From NCBI RefSeq assembly GCF_000485595.1, contig NW_014577625.1:116647-180646 (forward strand): a stretch of 64,000 bases of DNA, in the 5' to 3' direction. The notes below the pieces were generated by a model. It searched no databases and was not told the DNA's origin. It was given only the letters and a program-made list of their open reading frames with translations. Shown here one piece after another: positions 33,850 through 45,398 of this stretch. Position numbers and translations under genes: made by a program. Origin of the DNA: Priapulus caudatus (lineage: Eukaryota; Priapulida; Priapulimorpha; Priapulimorphida; Priapulidae). Numbering within the stretch: the stretch's first letter is position 1; each line of letters opens with the position of its first letter.

Positions 33850-34858
33850 TTCAATAAAATATAATGCTAAATAAATACGAAATCTAATACTAGTACTACA
33901 AAATTCTTAATGTTTCTATACTCTCTTTCACCTGTTATTGCCGACAGTTTCCTGTAAATTCCGTGTAAATGCTCTATGCACACACACTACCCGGCCGCCA
34001 TTGTCGACAGTGCACAGTGACAGTTAAATGTATAGCAGGTAGGAAAGCGCTCGACTCAAATCCGCTCGACGCTCGATGGATTTCACACGATTACAACACA
34101 AAGACACAACCATTCTACTCCATCTTTGTTTCAATTTCAACAGCAGTGTTCACTTGTTAGAAATACAGATTGTCTCTGTTGGTAACCGAGCTCTGTCACG
34201 CGAAATCACAAAAACATTGGCGAAATTCGAGCGTTCGCTAACGTTGCGCAGTCAATGTAAATGTCTGCAAGTACATGGCTATAGGCGGCGCATTGCATTT
34301 TGGGAAACTACCACGCTGCTTTCCACCTCCCGTACGAGCCTCGCCATTGGAGCGTTGCAAAAACGTTGCAGCGTTGCGGCGCAAAAATGACATCACGAAT
34401 AGCGCCGCTAGGTGTTTCCTGATTCCGGCAGACATTTACATTGACTGCGCAACGTTAGCGAACGCTCGAATTTCGCCAGTGTTTTTGTGATTTCGCGTGA
34501 CAGGGCTCGGTTACGAACAGAGACAATCTGTATTTCTAACAAGTGAACACTGCTGTTGAAATTGAAACAAAGATGGAGTAGAATGGTTGTGTCTTTGTGT
34601 TGTAATCGTGTGAAATCCATCGAGCGTCGAGCGGATTTGAGTCGAGCGCTTTCCTACCTGCTATATATTTAACTGTCACTGTGCACTGTCGACAATGGCG
34701 GCCGGGTAGTGTGTGTACATAGAGCATTTACACGGAATTTACAGGAAACTGTCGGCAATAATAAGTGAAAGAGAGTATAGAAACATTAAGAATTTTGTAG
34801 TACTAGTATTAGATTTCGTATTTATTTAGCATTATATATTATTGAAACGCTTCAAGTG
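33838..34858. mobile_element. Foldback element with about 430-bp inverted arms
   Basis: Left arm about 33838-34267 and right arm about 34429-34858 are reverse complements with only scattered differences. Ends read CACTTGAAGC and GCTTCAAGTG. The 160-bp centre is GC-richer. Both arms contain the same short open frame (starting MDFTRLQHK) in mirror image, which is a by-product of the symmetry. No transposase and no clear target-site duplication. A degraded copy lies in Z' (about 39540-40660). Confidence 0.85.
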
Positions 34859-34947
34859 CCTGTGTGTAAAATGATGGGGTAAAATACGTGTCGTTAGTCT
34901 TTCTGTGCAATAAGTTGAGTAACATAACTTTGCATCTATCACCTATC

Positions 34948-35839
34948 CAGTGTTTGCCACTGAGCAGTAATTTAAGCTGTAGTCCTGCAGGGCCTATAGC
35001 TCCTAAAAGTTGCAGGCCTGCCAGCAAAGCTATAGGCCCACCAATTTTGGAGCAAATTACAGTAATAAAACAGCATATCATGACATCCTTGAGATTCTTC
35101 CTTGTGTTTATTAGTCATTATCAATGTCCATAATCATAATCCCACTGTTTTTCCTTTCTTTCGTCGGATGACTGTTTATGCTTCTTTGCCGGGGGCTCAC
35201 AATTAAGGAAACGCCACATCGTTGTTATATGTAGCTCCTTGGTAACTACGACTCTCTACTTTGACAGCAGAGAGACAGACTGGTAGTCTGGTACACATCG
35301 GTAGCAACGTAGTAGCATCTCATAACATTACGAGTGGAGCCGTCATACGTACACCAGTCTAATCCTGTGTCGATCATACAGTCATGTCGATTGGTCGAAA
35401 TCTGAGACACTTGTTCTGGCCAGACCCATGGTCACCCACCAATGAGAAACGATTTCATGTTACTCGCAGCTAATTCCGCACTCGACTGGCAACTTGCCCT
35501 TTAGTTTACTACACTGTGGTGCGCAGCTTGGAACAGGGTTCCACTTCCAGGCTATCGCCTTTTCATTTACAATCAGGCTGCGCGAATATGCAGTGGGCGA
35601 ACGCATTGTTTACATGTATGTCACGGTTTATCACGGATTAGTTTTCAAATAAATGCCCCTGGAAGTTAATATGCAAGAAAAGATTTCTACAGGTAATAGA
35701 CAAATAGTTTCTCAGTGTTTCGAATTTTTGGTGATCAAATAGCTGTAGGATCAGCGGGCCTGTTTTATCAAGAAGCTGTAGGCCCGGCATCGAAACTGTT
35801 GGCGGCGGGCCGACGGGCTGACGTGAATTTCGAACACTG
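34948..35839. mobile_element. hAT-type non-autonomous element
   Basis: The element is 892 bp. Ends are CAGTGTTTG and CGAACACTG, flanked by an exact 8-bp duplication CACCTATC (34940-34947 and 35840-35847). No transposase frame. It also has looser internal inverted segments around TATAGG/TGTAGGCCC. Confidence 0.8.
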
Positions 35840-36101
35840 CACCTATCACCTGTTTTTGGGGCCAAAAATAGAAAGCCTTAGGCTTATTATAAGTATTAAC
35901 CCTTCGTTATTGTTGAAACTATACAACAATTTCTTACAAGCAATCTCTTACAAACAATTTTTATGCAATACAATGTCAATAGTCTTCTTTAAGTGCTGCC
36001 CCAGGTGCAACTGAACAGGCTGCAGCGTGTCTACATGAAGCTGCTCGGCTTATCTGCAATGTACCTAAGTTTGGTCACATATCGTCTGTATTATATCGTT
36101 T

Positions 36102-36127
36102 CAAGAGCACATAAGATTGCGCTCTTG
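36102..36127. mobile_element. Micro-palindrome with near-exact 7-bp duplication (instance 4)
   Basis: 26 bp, CAAGAGC and GCTCTTG around a 12-nt centre. Flanks are ATCGTTT (36095-36101) and ATTGTTT (36128-36134). Confidence 0.6.
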
Positions 36128-36244
36128 ATTGTTTGCATTTGGCTGCCAGTCAATTTCCGTATAGTGTTTAAAATACTTCTTATCACTTTTTTAAAAGGCA
36201 TTGCATTGTATGTAACCAGATTAAGTCGGTGAATATTGGTCATA

Positions 36245-36953
36245 TTAAAAAGAGAACTGGTCTGTATAGACTGAACTCTGGAAGATACCAAGTAAGTCTG
36301 ACAGCAGTTTGCTGTCTGCCTCCTCATGGCCGTTCAAGATGTTATAGACTCTAATCATATCCCCGCTCTTTCTACGGTAGGCAAGTGAGTACAGCTTAAG
36401 ATGTTCTAGTCTCCCTCTATAGCTTAGTTCCTTGATTTCTGGTGTAAGTCTGGTCACTCTCCTTTGGACTCTTTCCAGGGTATCAATATCCTGTCTCATA
36501 AAGGGAGCACAGGCTGAGTTCGCATATTCCAGGTGTGGTCTTACGAGGGCTGAGTAGAGTTTGTCAGATCACTGTGGCGGAGTCTAGGTAGTCAAAGCTC
36601 CTTCTGATGACACCCACTATACTGTTGGCTTTATTGGTGATGTTAATGATGTGTTTTCTGAACTTTAGTTGGTGGTCTACTACTACACCTAAGTCATCTT
36701 GAAGAGTGTTGCAGTCTGTAGGACTAGATAGTGTTCTATACATTTTTGTGTCATCTGCAAAGAGTTTGCATACACTGTTGATTACCTCCAGCATGTCGTT
36801 GATGAAAATCATGAACAATATTGGCCCAAACACACTTCCTTGCGGTATCCCGCTGGTGACATCTGACCATTCAGAGAATGTTCCATTTATACATACATGT
36901 TGCCTGCGATTTGACAAGATGTATATATATATATATACGTGTTTCCCCTGCAT
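36245..36953 (-). pseudogene. Second degenerate non-LTR reverse transcriptase
   Basis: Encodes VTSGIPQGSVFGPILFMIF, KLFADDTKMYRTLSS and, after a frame break near 36560, LERVQRRVTRL and YRRKSGDMIRVYNILNG. TLQDDLG is joined straight to VVVDHQLKF, so roughly 50-60 residues normally between the FADD box and that motif are deleted. It starts abruptly next to a TA microsatellite at 36918-36938. A noisy copy lies at about 42085-42913. Confidence 0.87.
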
Positions 36954-37268
36954 TGAGACGAGCGAGGTGGGCCGCTTCGCTCAAATTCTCAGCCGCCACA
37001 GAAATTTGTCCAAAACACCGCCTCGATGACGAAACCTTTGACAACTTGAAAAAGAGATTCAAGAGTCTCATACAATGTGTTCAGAACTTCAGAATAGCTT
37101 TGAATGCACCAAATTGCACCATTTTTTCACAAATTTTCCCCAGACCCCCTAGCTTGGGCCAGCACCTGTGCTGCTCGCTTTGCTAGGACCTCGAAACACG
37201 CAAACACATAACACACAAAATTCACCATCTCACAGACCTTTTTGGCCAAGGGAAACTGTCAAACACTG
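36940..37268. mobile_element. MITE related to the nested element at 53478
   Basis: Shares GTGTTTCCCCTGCATT, GCCGCTTCGCTCAAATTCTC and AGAGTCTCATACAATGTGT with 53478-53792. It ends AAACACTG. It lies next to a TA microsatellite, so no target duplication can be read. Confidence 0.75.
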
Positions 37269-38451
37269 TATATACATATCATATCAAGAGCTAATAATAA
37301 GGTATTATAATTATTAGCTATTGATGATATATATCACGGACGGATATATATATATATTATTACGGACGGTTAACCACTGCTTACTTTGCATCGGAATACT
37401 TGGATACTTGGAAAATTAAGTATCTAGTTGTAGGGTCGTAGCTAAAGTAAAGCCCTAGGGAGGGTAGTATGTAATATGTGACATTGATGAGTATAATGAC
37501 GAGGGAGGGGCGTAGGCCGCGTAGCTCAAAGTTCCAGTGTACAGTGTGACAGAGTTGGTGTGCGATGACGATTTCACTGCTGACTATATATTTTACATAT
37601 CATACGACGCTACGCTTATAGGCCTACTATAAAATTATAGTTATTCGCATTTAATGGGCTTTTATTTTAGTTAAAAAAATCTAAGGAGGGTATATAGCTG
37701 CCTCCGAGGCCACATTGCCATGCATAATGTGCCTAGTCGAACCAATACAGAACTGCAGAAATAATTAGAAAAACGTGCAATAGATAGGTCTACCACAACC
37801 TGGCTTTAGTAAGATCAGGCTAACATTTTGGCGCATCACGTAATAATTTTACGATAAGAATATAGAAATCATTATTATACTTTTCGGACACAAATGAGAT
37901 AAAATTTTAATATAACGCATTGGTATTTATTTATTTATTATTATTATTATTATAAAAAATATCAAAAGTCATAGCTGTGATGTGACTGCGGTAATCACTA
38001 GCATAAAATTTTATAAGACGTCATATATGCACTTTTGATACAGCCGAAACAATTAGTATAGTAGAAATTAAAAAGGTACGATAAGGATATATATGACGTT
38101 GCTAATATTGCAATTATATTGGCGCGATGTAAATGCGGTACACAAAATTAGCACACGTTGCGAATGTAATTATCATAACTACAACTGACAAAATGAACAC
38201 ACGGGCGCGCCGCGCATGTAAAAGAGTCGTGAAGTGCTTACGTCATGCGCGTATACCCTACTGATCTCATCTACTTTTTCATCATCTACATCATCTACTG
38301 ATCTCATCTTCATTCCAAAATCTCATATAAGTTAATATATAGAGATCAGTGGTATACCCACAGACGCACGCCCATGCATACGCGCGAGCGCAGGCACGCA
38401 CTAACGCGCACGCACGCACGCACGCACGCATGCACACACAGATACACACAC

Positions 38452-38488
<37 letters not shown>

Positions 38489-38719
38489 AGGGGCGTAGAT
38501 AGCGGGGGGGATGGGGGGATGCATCCCCCCCACTTATTGACGTGGGGGATGGCGTGTACAATCATTCCCCCCTACTTTCAGGAGGAAAATGGGGGATTCA
38601 ACATTTTCTGGGGGAGGACCCGCATACCCCCGCATGTTTCTTACCACCCTCCTCGAAATCCTGCATTGGCCACTGTCGAGCGTAACAAATTTAGCACCCC
38701 CCCTTCAAAAATCGTTCCG
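37267..38719. repeat. Duplicated block, segment X' (copy B)
   Basis: Second copy of 27242-28727. It ends abruptly at ...GTTCCGC, where copy A continues into segment Y, and is instead joined to segment Z'. Confidence 0.9.
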
Positions 38720-41700
38720 CTTACAGAAAATGGGCAATGCAGGTTACTGCCGTCGTCGGTGGATTTTCAGGGGCAGTACAAGCGATGATAGGGCCACCCG
38801 CCCGCAATTGCCGTCGCGGTCGGTTAATGTCGAGGGCCGTGTTTAGATGGTGTGTACAGCGAACACCGCGCGCAGCAAAGATCGAATAGCAGTAGAGAAT
38901 GGGTCAGTTTCCGCCAACCGAATTCATAAAAGAAAGAAAGCATGACCAAGCACTGAGCCTTGGGTGTACGCGTGTGAACCAGGCGCCACTCATCTGACAT
39001 GCCTCTTTAACAACATACAATTGCGATCTATCCTGAAAAAGTCGAGATCTCATTTTAACGTAGTAGTATCCAAACTCCATGCCAAGTTTGAAGATTAACA
39101 GGTCCATGAGGAACCCTATCAAAGGCCTTAGCTAAAAGTCTAGACTACTGCTCAGACTGCTAATGTCAGATTAGTGTCCAGTCTATGAAAACGTTGATAC
39201 TGGGTAACTGTTAGACAACATCCGTCGCGCGAAACCACATTGAGAAGGCACAGGATATCAGGCCTATCGACATGTAACATAAGCAGAAAGTAGATATTGC
39301 TCAAATGCCTTAGAGCAACAGAAGTCCAAAGATATTGGCCGAAATAATTTGACGCAAGGGGAAGATCCACCACCTTTATAAACCGGGTTATAGAGAGCCT
39401 TTTCGCATCAAAAGAAAGAGACCTAGATCGGGATCTAGTGCTGGGTTTTAAGCATATTTTTTTGGGTTATCACTTCCAATCTTCTACCTTCCTGAGCTTT
39501 CCCTAGTACCCTCTATAAATCCTACGGCAAGTTAATGTTCGGGACAAACTGAGTATAAATTATGTACACTGAAGGTGCTTCATAAAATAGATAGCTAAAT
39601 AAAAATACGAACTAATACTATACACAAAATTCTTAATGATTGCTCTACTCCCTCTCCTGTGTGCTGACCTGTTATTCGCAGACAGTTTCCTGGCTCATAT
39701 TCCAGTTAACCATGCTCTATGCACACATCACCTACCGCGCCGCCATGGGTCGACAGTCGCAGCAGTGACAGTTTAAAATTTAATCGCAGTATGAAAGCCT
39801 CGATCTCAAATCCGCTCCCGCCGCGTCAGATTGATTACCACGAGTGTGTACAACCACAAACGACCACCATTCACTCCATCTTTTTCAATTCAACGCAAGG
39901 TTCACGTGTAGAATACAGATTGTCTCTGTTCGAACGCGACGCTCTGTCCACTGTCGAAATAACAAAACAATGGCGAAATTCGAGGAACGCGTGCGTCGCT
40001 AACCGGTTGCGCAGTCAATGTAAAGGTTGCAATACATGCGTATAGGCGCCGGCATGCCTCTGGGGAACTATCCCCGTACCGCTTTCCACCTCCCCGTACA
40101 GCCTGCGCCATTGGAGCGTCTGCAAAACCGTTGCCAACGTGTGCGAAGCGCAAAAGACACTCTGCACGATAGCGCGCCGGCTAGGATGTTCCGATCGGCA
40201 GACCATTTAACATTGACTGCGCACGTAGGGAACGCTCGGATAGTCTCGATATTCGCCAGGTTTTGCTCCGACTCTCTCGCAGTGACAAGTCGGGCCCGGT
40301 TACGAACCTGAGACGGAAGGACGCACTGTAACTAACAAGTGAACACTGGCTTGAACTTGAAACAAGTGGAGTAAATGTTGTGTCTTTCTGTATGTAATCT
40401 GTGACATCCACTCGAGCCGGTCGCAGCGTATTCTGGAGTCGAGCCGCCCTTTACCTACCTCGGCTTATTATTTTAACTGTCACTGTGCCTGTCGACAATG
40501 CGCAACGGCGTATGCTTGTAGTACAATAGAGCATTACACGGATTACCGCAGACTGTCGCAATAATAATGAAAGAGAGTATAGAACAATTAAAATCTGTAG
40601 ACTATATTCAATTTCGTATTTATTTAGCATATATAATTATTGACACGCTGCAAGTGCCTGTTGTAAAATATGGGGTAAAAGACGTGCTCTTCGTCTTCTG
40701 TGCAATAAAGTTGAGTAACCATAACTTTGCCATTTCTATCACCTATCCAGTCGGTTTGGCCCACTGCGCAGTGTAATTAAGCTGTGTCACTGGCAGGGCC
40801 TATACTCCTACCCAATTGCAGGCCTCGCCAGCAAAGCTATAGGCCCAGCGCATTTGTTGGCAGCAAATGGTAAGTAATGAGGGAATAGGCAGCAAATCAT
40901 GACATCCTTGAATCTCTCCTCGTGCTGTTAAAGCCTAGTCATCTATCGAATGTCTAATCATAATCCACTGTTTTTCCTTGTCTTTCGCGTCGAGCATGAC
41001 ATGTTTATGCTTGCTTTGCGGGCTCATACAATTAAGGAAACGCCAGCAAGAGTCCGTGTTAATACTGTACTCGCTTGGCTCACATACACTCTCTACTGTG
41101 ACATGCAGAGAAGACAGACGAGTACTGGTAGCACATGCGTAGCAACGTAGTAGCTCTCATAACATTCGCAGTGTGGAGCGTCATCAACGTACCCATCTAT
41201 ATTGCCCTGTGTCGATCATACAGTCCATTGTCGATGGTGGTCGAAAGTCTGAGACACTTGTTCTGGCCATACCCCTGGTCACCCAGCCAATGAGAAACGA
41301 TTTCAATCGTTACCGACTAATTCCGCACGGTCGCCGCCCGCTGCCCTTGCTAGTATACTACATCGTGGTGCGTCAGCTTGGAACAGGGTTCCACCTTCCA
41401 GGCTTCGCCTTTCCATTTACAATCAGGCTGCGCGAATCTGCAGGGGCGGAACGCTGTTTTACTGTAATGTCAACGGTTTATCACGATTAGTTTTTCACAA
41501 ACTGCCCCTGGAAGGTACACTGCATAGAAAAGATTTCTACAGTCATACGAGCCAATAGTTTCGCTGCAGTGTTTCGCAATTTTCGTCTCAAATAGCTGTT
41601 AGGATCAGCGCGCCTGTTTTCATCAAAGAAGCTGTAGGCGCGGCACGAACTTCGTTGGCGCTGGCCGACGGCTGACGTGATTTCGAACACTTCGCCCCTA

Positions 41701-43140
41701 TCCCCATGTTTTTGGGGCGCTAAAATAGAAAGTCCATTAGCTTATTATAAGTACTCACTTCGTTATTGTTGGAAACTATATCAACAATTTCTAGCAAGCA
41801 ATCTCTTTAACACAACAATTTTTATGCCATACACATGTCCAATAGGTCAGTCTCTTTAACGTCCTGCCTCCAGTGCACCTGACAGGCTGCAGCGTCCTAC
41901 ATGAAGCGCCGGCTTATCGCATCGTACGCTAAGTTTGGTCACAATCGTCTGTACATATCGTTTTCACAGAGGCACATAAGATTGCGCTCTTGATCTGTTG
42001 CATTGCTGCAGTCACTTCGTACTAGTGTTTAAAATACTTCTTAATCAGCTTTTTTAAAAGGCATTGCATTGTCTTAACCAGGAATTAAGTCGGTGAAGTA
42101 TTGTCATCATTAAAAAGAGAACGTCGATCACACTGCAACTCTGGAAGATACCCCAGTAAATTCTGACCGCAGTTGCTGTGCTGCCATCCTCTGCCTTTCA
42201 TGATGTATAGACTCCTACTCATAACCGCCTTCATACGGTGGCACGTGATACAGCTTAAATGTTCTAGTCTCCTCATCCACGCTTAGCTTCTTTGATTCTG
42301 TGTAAGTCTGGTCACTCTTCCTTTGACTCTTCCCGGGTATGATATTCGCTGTCTCATTAAAGGGAGGACACAGGCTGAGTTCTGCATATTCCAGGTGCGT
42401 CTTACAGGGCTGGAGTAAGTTTGTCAGATACCGTGGCGGCGTCTAGGCGTATCTAAAGACTCTCTGATGACACCACTATACTGTTGGCTTATGGTGATGT
42501 GAGATGCGTGTTTTTTGCTGACTTTAGTTGTGCGTCTACTACTACACCTAAGCATCTTGAGAGTTGGCGTCGTAGACTAGCTAGTGTTCTATACCTTTTT
42601 GGTGTCATGCTGCAAAGAGTTTGCATACACTGTTGATTACCGTCCAGCTGTCGTTGATTGAAAAATCATTGAACAATATTGGCCCACTCACCTTCTTGGC
42701 GTATTCCCGCGGTGCCATCTGACCATTCAGAGAATGTTCCATTATACATACAGCCTGTTGCCTGCGATTGACAAGATGTATAATATATATCATAACCGTG
42801 TTTCCCCTTGCCTGGACGAGCGACGGTGCGCCGCTTCGCTCCCCAATTCTCAGCCTTGCCACATCGACATTTGCTCCAACCAACACGCCTCGAATGACGA
42901 AAGCCTTTGACAACTTGAAAGAAGAGACAAGAGCTCATACAATATCTCAAACTTCACCAATAATGCTTTGAATGCAGCCAAATTGCACCATTTTTTTGCA
43001 ATTTCCCCAGACCCCTAGCTTGGCCAGCACCTGTGCGCTGCACTTTGCTAGGACCTCGAAACACTGCAACACATAACACCCAAAATTCACTCATCTCACA
43101 GACCTTTTTTGCCAAGGAAACTGTCAAACACCTGTATACT
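38720..43140. repeat. Duplicated block, segment Z' (copy B, very noisy)
   Basis: Error-rich version of 32987-37270, including degraded versions of the LINE, the 1-kb foldback, the hAT element and the second RT. Indels every few bases, often in homopolymers, resemble unpolished long reads. Confidence 0.88.
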
Positions 43141-43189
43141 ATATATTATATACGATATATATTATATATATAGTATATATATTATATAT

Positions 43190-43224
43190 NNNNNNNNNNN
43201 NNNNNNNNNNNNNNNNNNNNNNNN
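43190..43224. other. Assembly gap (35 N)
   Basis: Run of N between AT-dinucleotide sequence and the start of segment Y'. It marks an unresolved scaffold join. Confidence 0.99.
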
Positions 43225-45062
43225 CCGGCTGTAGAGTACTGCTAACAAAATTTATATCTTATGAATATTTGTATGCATATCAAAAGTCACATTTGAGTTC
43301 ATCTGACAAGGGGCGTTAGATAGCGGAGGGATGGGGCTATATCCCATACACTTATTGAGGTGGGTGGCTTTTCATGCACGCCCCTACTTTCAGAAGAGAG
43401 AGATGGGGTGGATAAAATTTATATTTTACACGACAATAAATACTGATATTTATCTACAAATCCGTCATCGCTATTCATACTCTCCTAATGTATTAGTACA
43501 GAAATGGAATTTGAAATACATCGTTACTGTAAAAATGGCTGATAATTCGTTCAAGAATACATTATTTTACTGGGAAACTCAGACGGGGTTAATTTTGGAC
43601 GCATTCCCCATTACGATTTTTTTTCTCACAATTCCTAAATCACGTCGTTGATCACTGCTCGACGAGGTTAAATCGTTGCTTTATTCAAAATTAGGAATAG
43701 ACCTACTTGAGGGAGTCGCTGGGATCCGGGGGATATTGCAGTTTTCGCTTCCCCACCCGGCCCGCCCGGGCGCGGTCTGCCCCTTCCGTGACCCTCGCGG
43801 CAACAACCTTCACCCGATTTCAGGGTGCGACTCATCTCCTTTGGGAGGGCCCATCGGCCATCCGCGCGGCCGCGGCTGCTGCCATGCCCACCTTTGACCA
43901 GACACCCCGGTATTCCATTTCCCGATTTTATACTACAGGCCGCCCGTGAGATACATGCACCTATTGGTTTCAAATCTTCGGCCCGCTTGTTTTTCGCCGG
44001 GCCGCTGGGGTTTCCTTCTCATATTCTTTTGGCCCAGTTTTAGTTCTCACTTCTCAGTAAACATATACGTTTTATCAAAATTTCAGGGGCAGATGATTCT
44101 AGTGCTGAAGTTCGTCAACGGGGGTCGGTAAAGTCAAGAGCGCGGCTGGTCGCCCCCTTCCGCCTAGAATTGTTTCAGAGGTAAAGCCCTAATTTAGCCT
44201 AGGTAAGTTGCCGCACTGGCAACCCCAGTCGGAGACCATGTCATGTACCCCGTTAGCACCAAGTCCCGGGTAGTGAGGACCGCCATTTTTACTCTTTGGT
44301 CCCAAGGTAAAAATACTCAATCAACAAGTGATGTATCTGGGTGATGTAATTGTTTAATAGTGCTGCCTCATTAGTGCAGCGAAATTGCATCGAGAGGTGT
44401 TACCAACAAGACATTCGCGGGGGAGGCTCCCACTGGACCTTCCTAAACAGGAGGGGGACACCACCTGAAGGGAGGAAAGAATCCGTGATATTTTAATGAT
44501 AGAAGATGTGTCGGGCAAAATTGAATTGCTTTGAGATTGAATGCTGGGGGTTTGAGACAATTCCACACAGTGCGCGCTTCGTGCCCTGAGCTGCGGCATA
44601 ATGTCGCGCCCCCCGCGCGCTTCCCGCCCGCCGCGCCCCTAGGAGCATGTTTATCTTTCTGATCCGCCAGGTGGTTAATTGGTTTGCTGTGTCTGGGGCC
44701 TGCGTGTTCCTCTGCACCTCCAAAGGAAAAAAATTACCCTCGAATTCATGCAATAAGCACTTTACAATGTCAATTTGTTCAATCTACCTCAAAAACGACC
44801 ATCTTGAAAGTTTCTAAATTGCGGGTAAAACAAGAGGCCGCGGCCCGCGGCTGCCCTGGACCCCGGCAAAGGGCCTCTTGCCCCTGCACACGGTCAGGGC
44901 CCCTACGCGCCGCGGGCCCTGTCCCAACCCATTAAGGGATTTGCGCGAAGGCTGTCGCGGTGTGCCGCTACTCGCACACCGTTTCACTATACATTATATG
45001 GCAGGGTACAGCGAAATCATTCCCCCCCCCCCCCCACAACTGAGGACCTGTCTACGCCCACT

Positions 45063-45063
<1 letters not shown>

Positions 45064-45114
<51 letters not shown>

Positions 45115-45142
45115 ACACACACACACCACACACACACACACT
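45064..45142. repeat. (AC)n microsatellite upstream of DNAJA2
   Basis: AC repeats about 190 bp upstream of the DNAJA2 start codon. Confidence 0.95.
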
Positions 45143-45328
45143 ACCTGTCGTGAGCTTAGATATTTTTTATTTTCAAAGAAGATCAGTTTTACACGCAAGT
45201 AAATTCAGCCAGTTCGGACATGTTACGTATCGTTAAAAAGGATTATCCGAAGTATACCGAGGTTTGCCGAACGCGAGTTGATTTCGTCTCACTTTTACCG
45301 AAGCGCCCTCTGTCCCCATATGTGCATA

Positions 45329-45398
45329 ATGGCCGACAGTAAGCTGTACGATCTTCTAGGAGTCTCCCGAAGTGCCACCGATAATGAAGTAAAAAAAG
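45329..45398 (+). CDS. DNAJA2: DNAJA2 exon 1 (start of J domain), one extra base
   Basis: Encodes [23 protein letters not shown]. It is 70 nt where 69 are needed to join exon 2 in frame. The run after GAAGT has seven A; six would give AAG|GTACAT, a good donor that joins directly to GCT TAC of exon 2. The exon lies in sequence with many homopolymer and indel discrepancies against its duplicate, so an assembly error is the likely cause. Confidence 0.88.

Larger units (their letters stand above)
32987..37270. repeat. Duplicated block, segment Z (copy A, cleaner)
   Basis: Matches 38720-43140. Copy A has readable RT frames and exact target-site duplications. Copy B is riddled with indels, so A is the better sequence here. 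Confidence 0.9.

Noticed and set aside
34076-34620. Mirror-image small frames starting MDFTRLQHK in both foldback arms
   Set aside because: They are duplicates caused by the inverted repeat, lack any domain, and end at the arm boundary.
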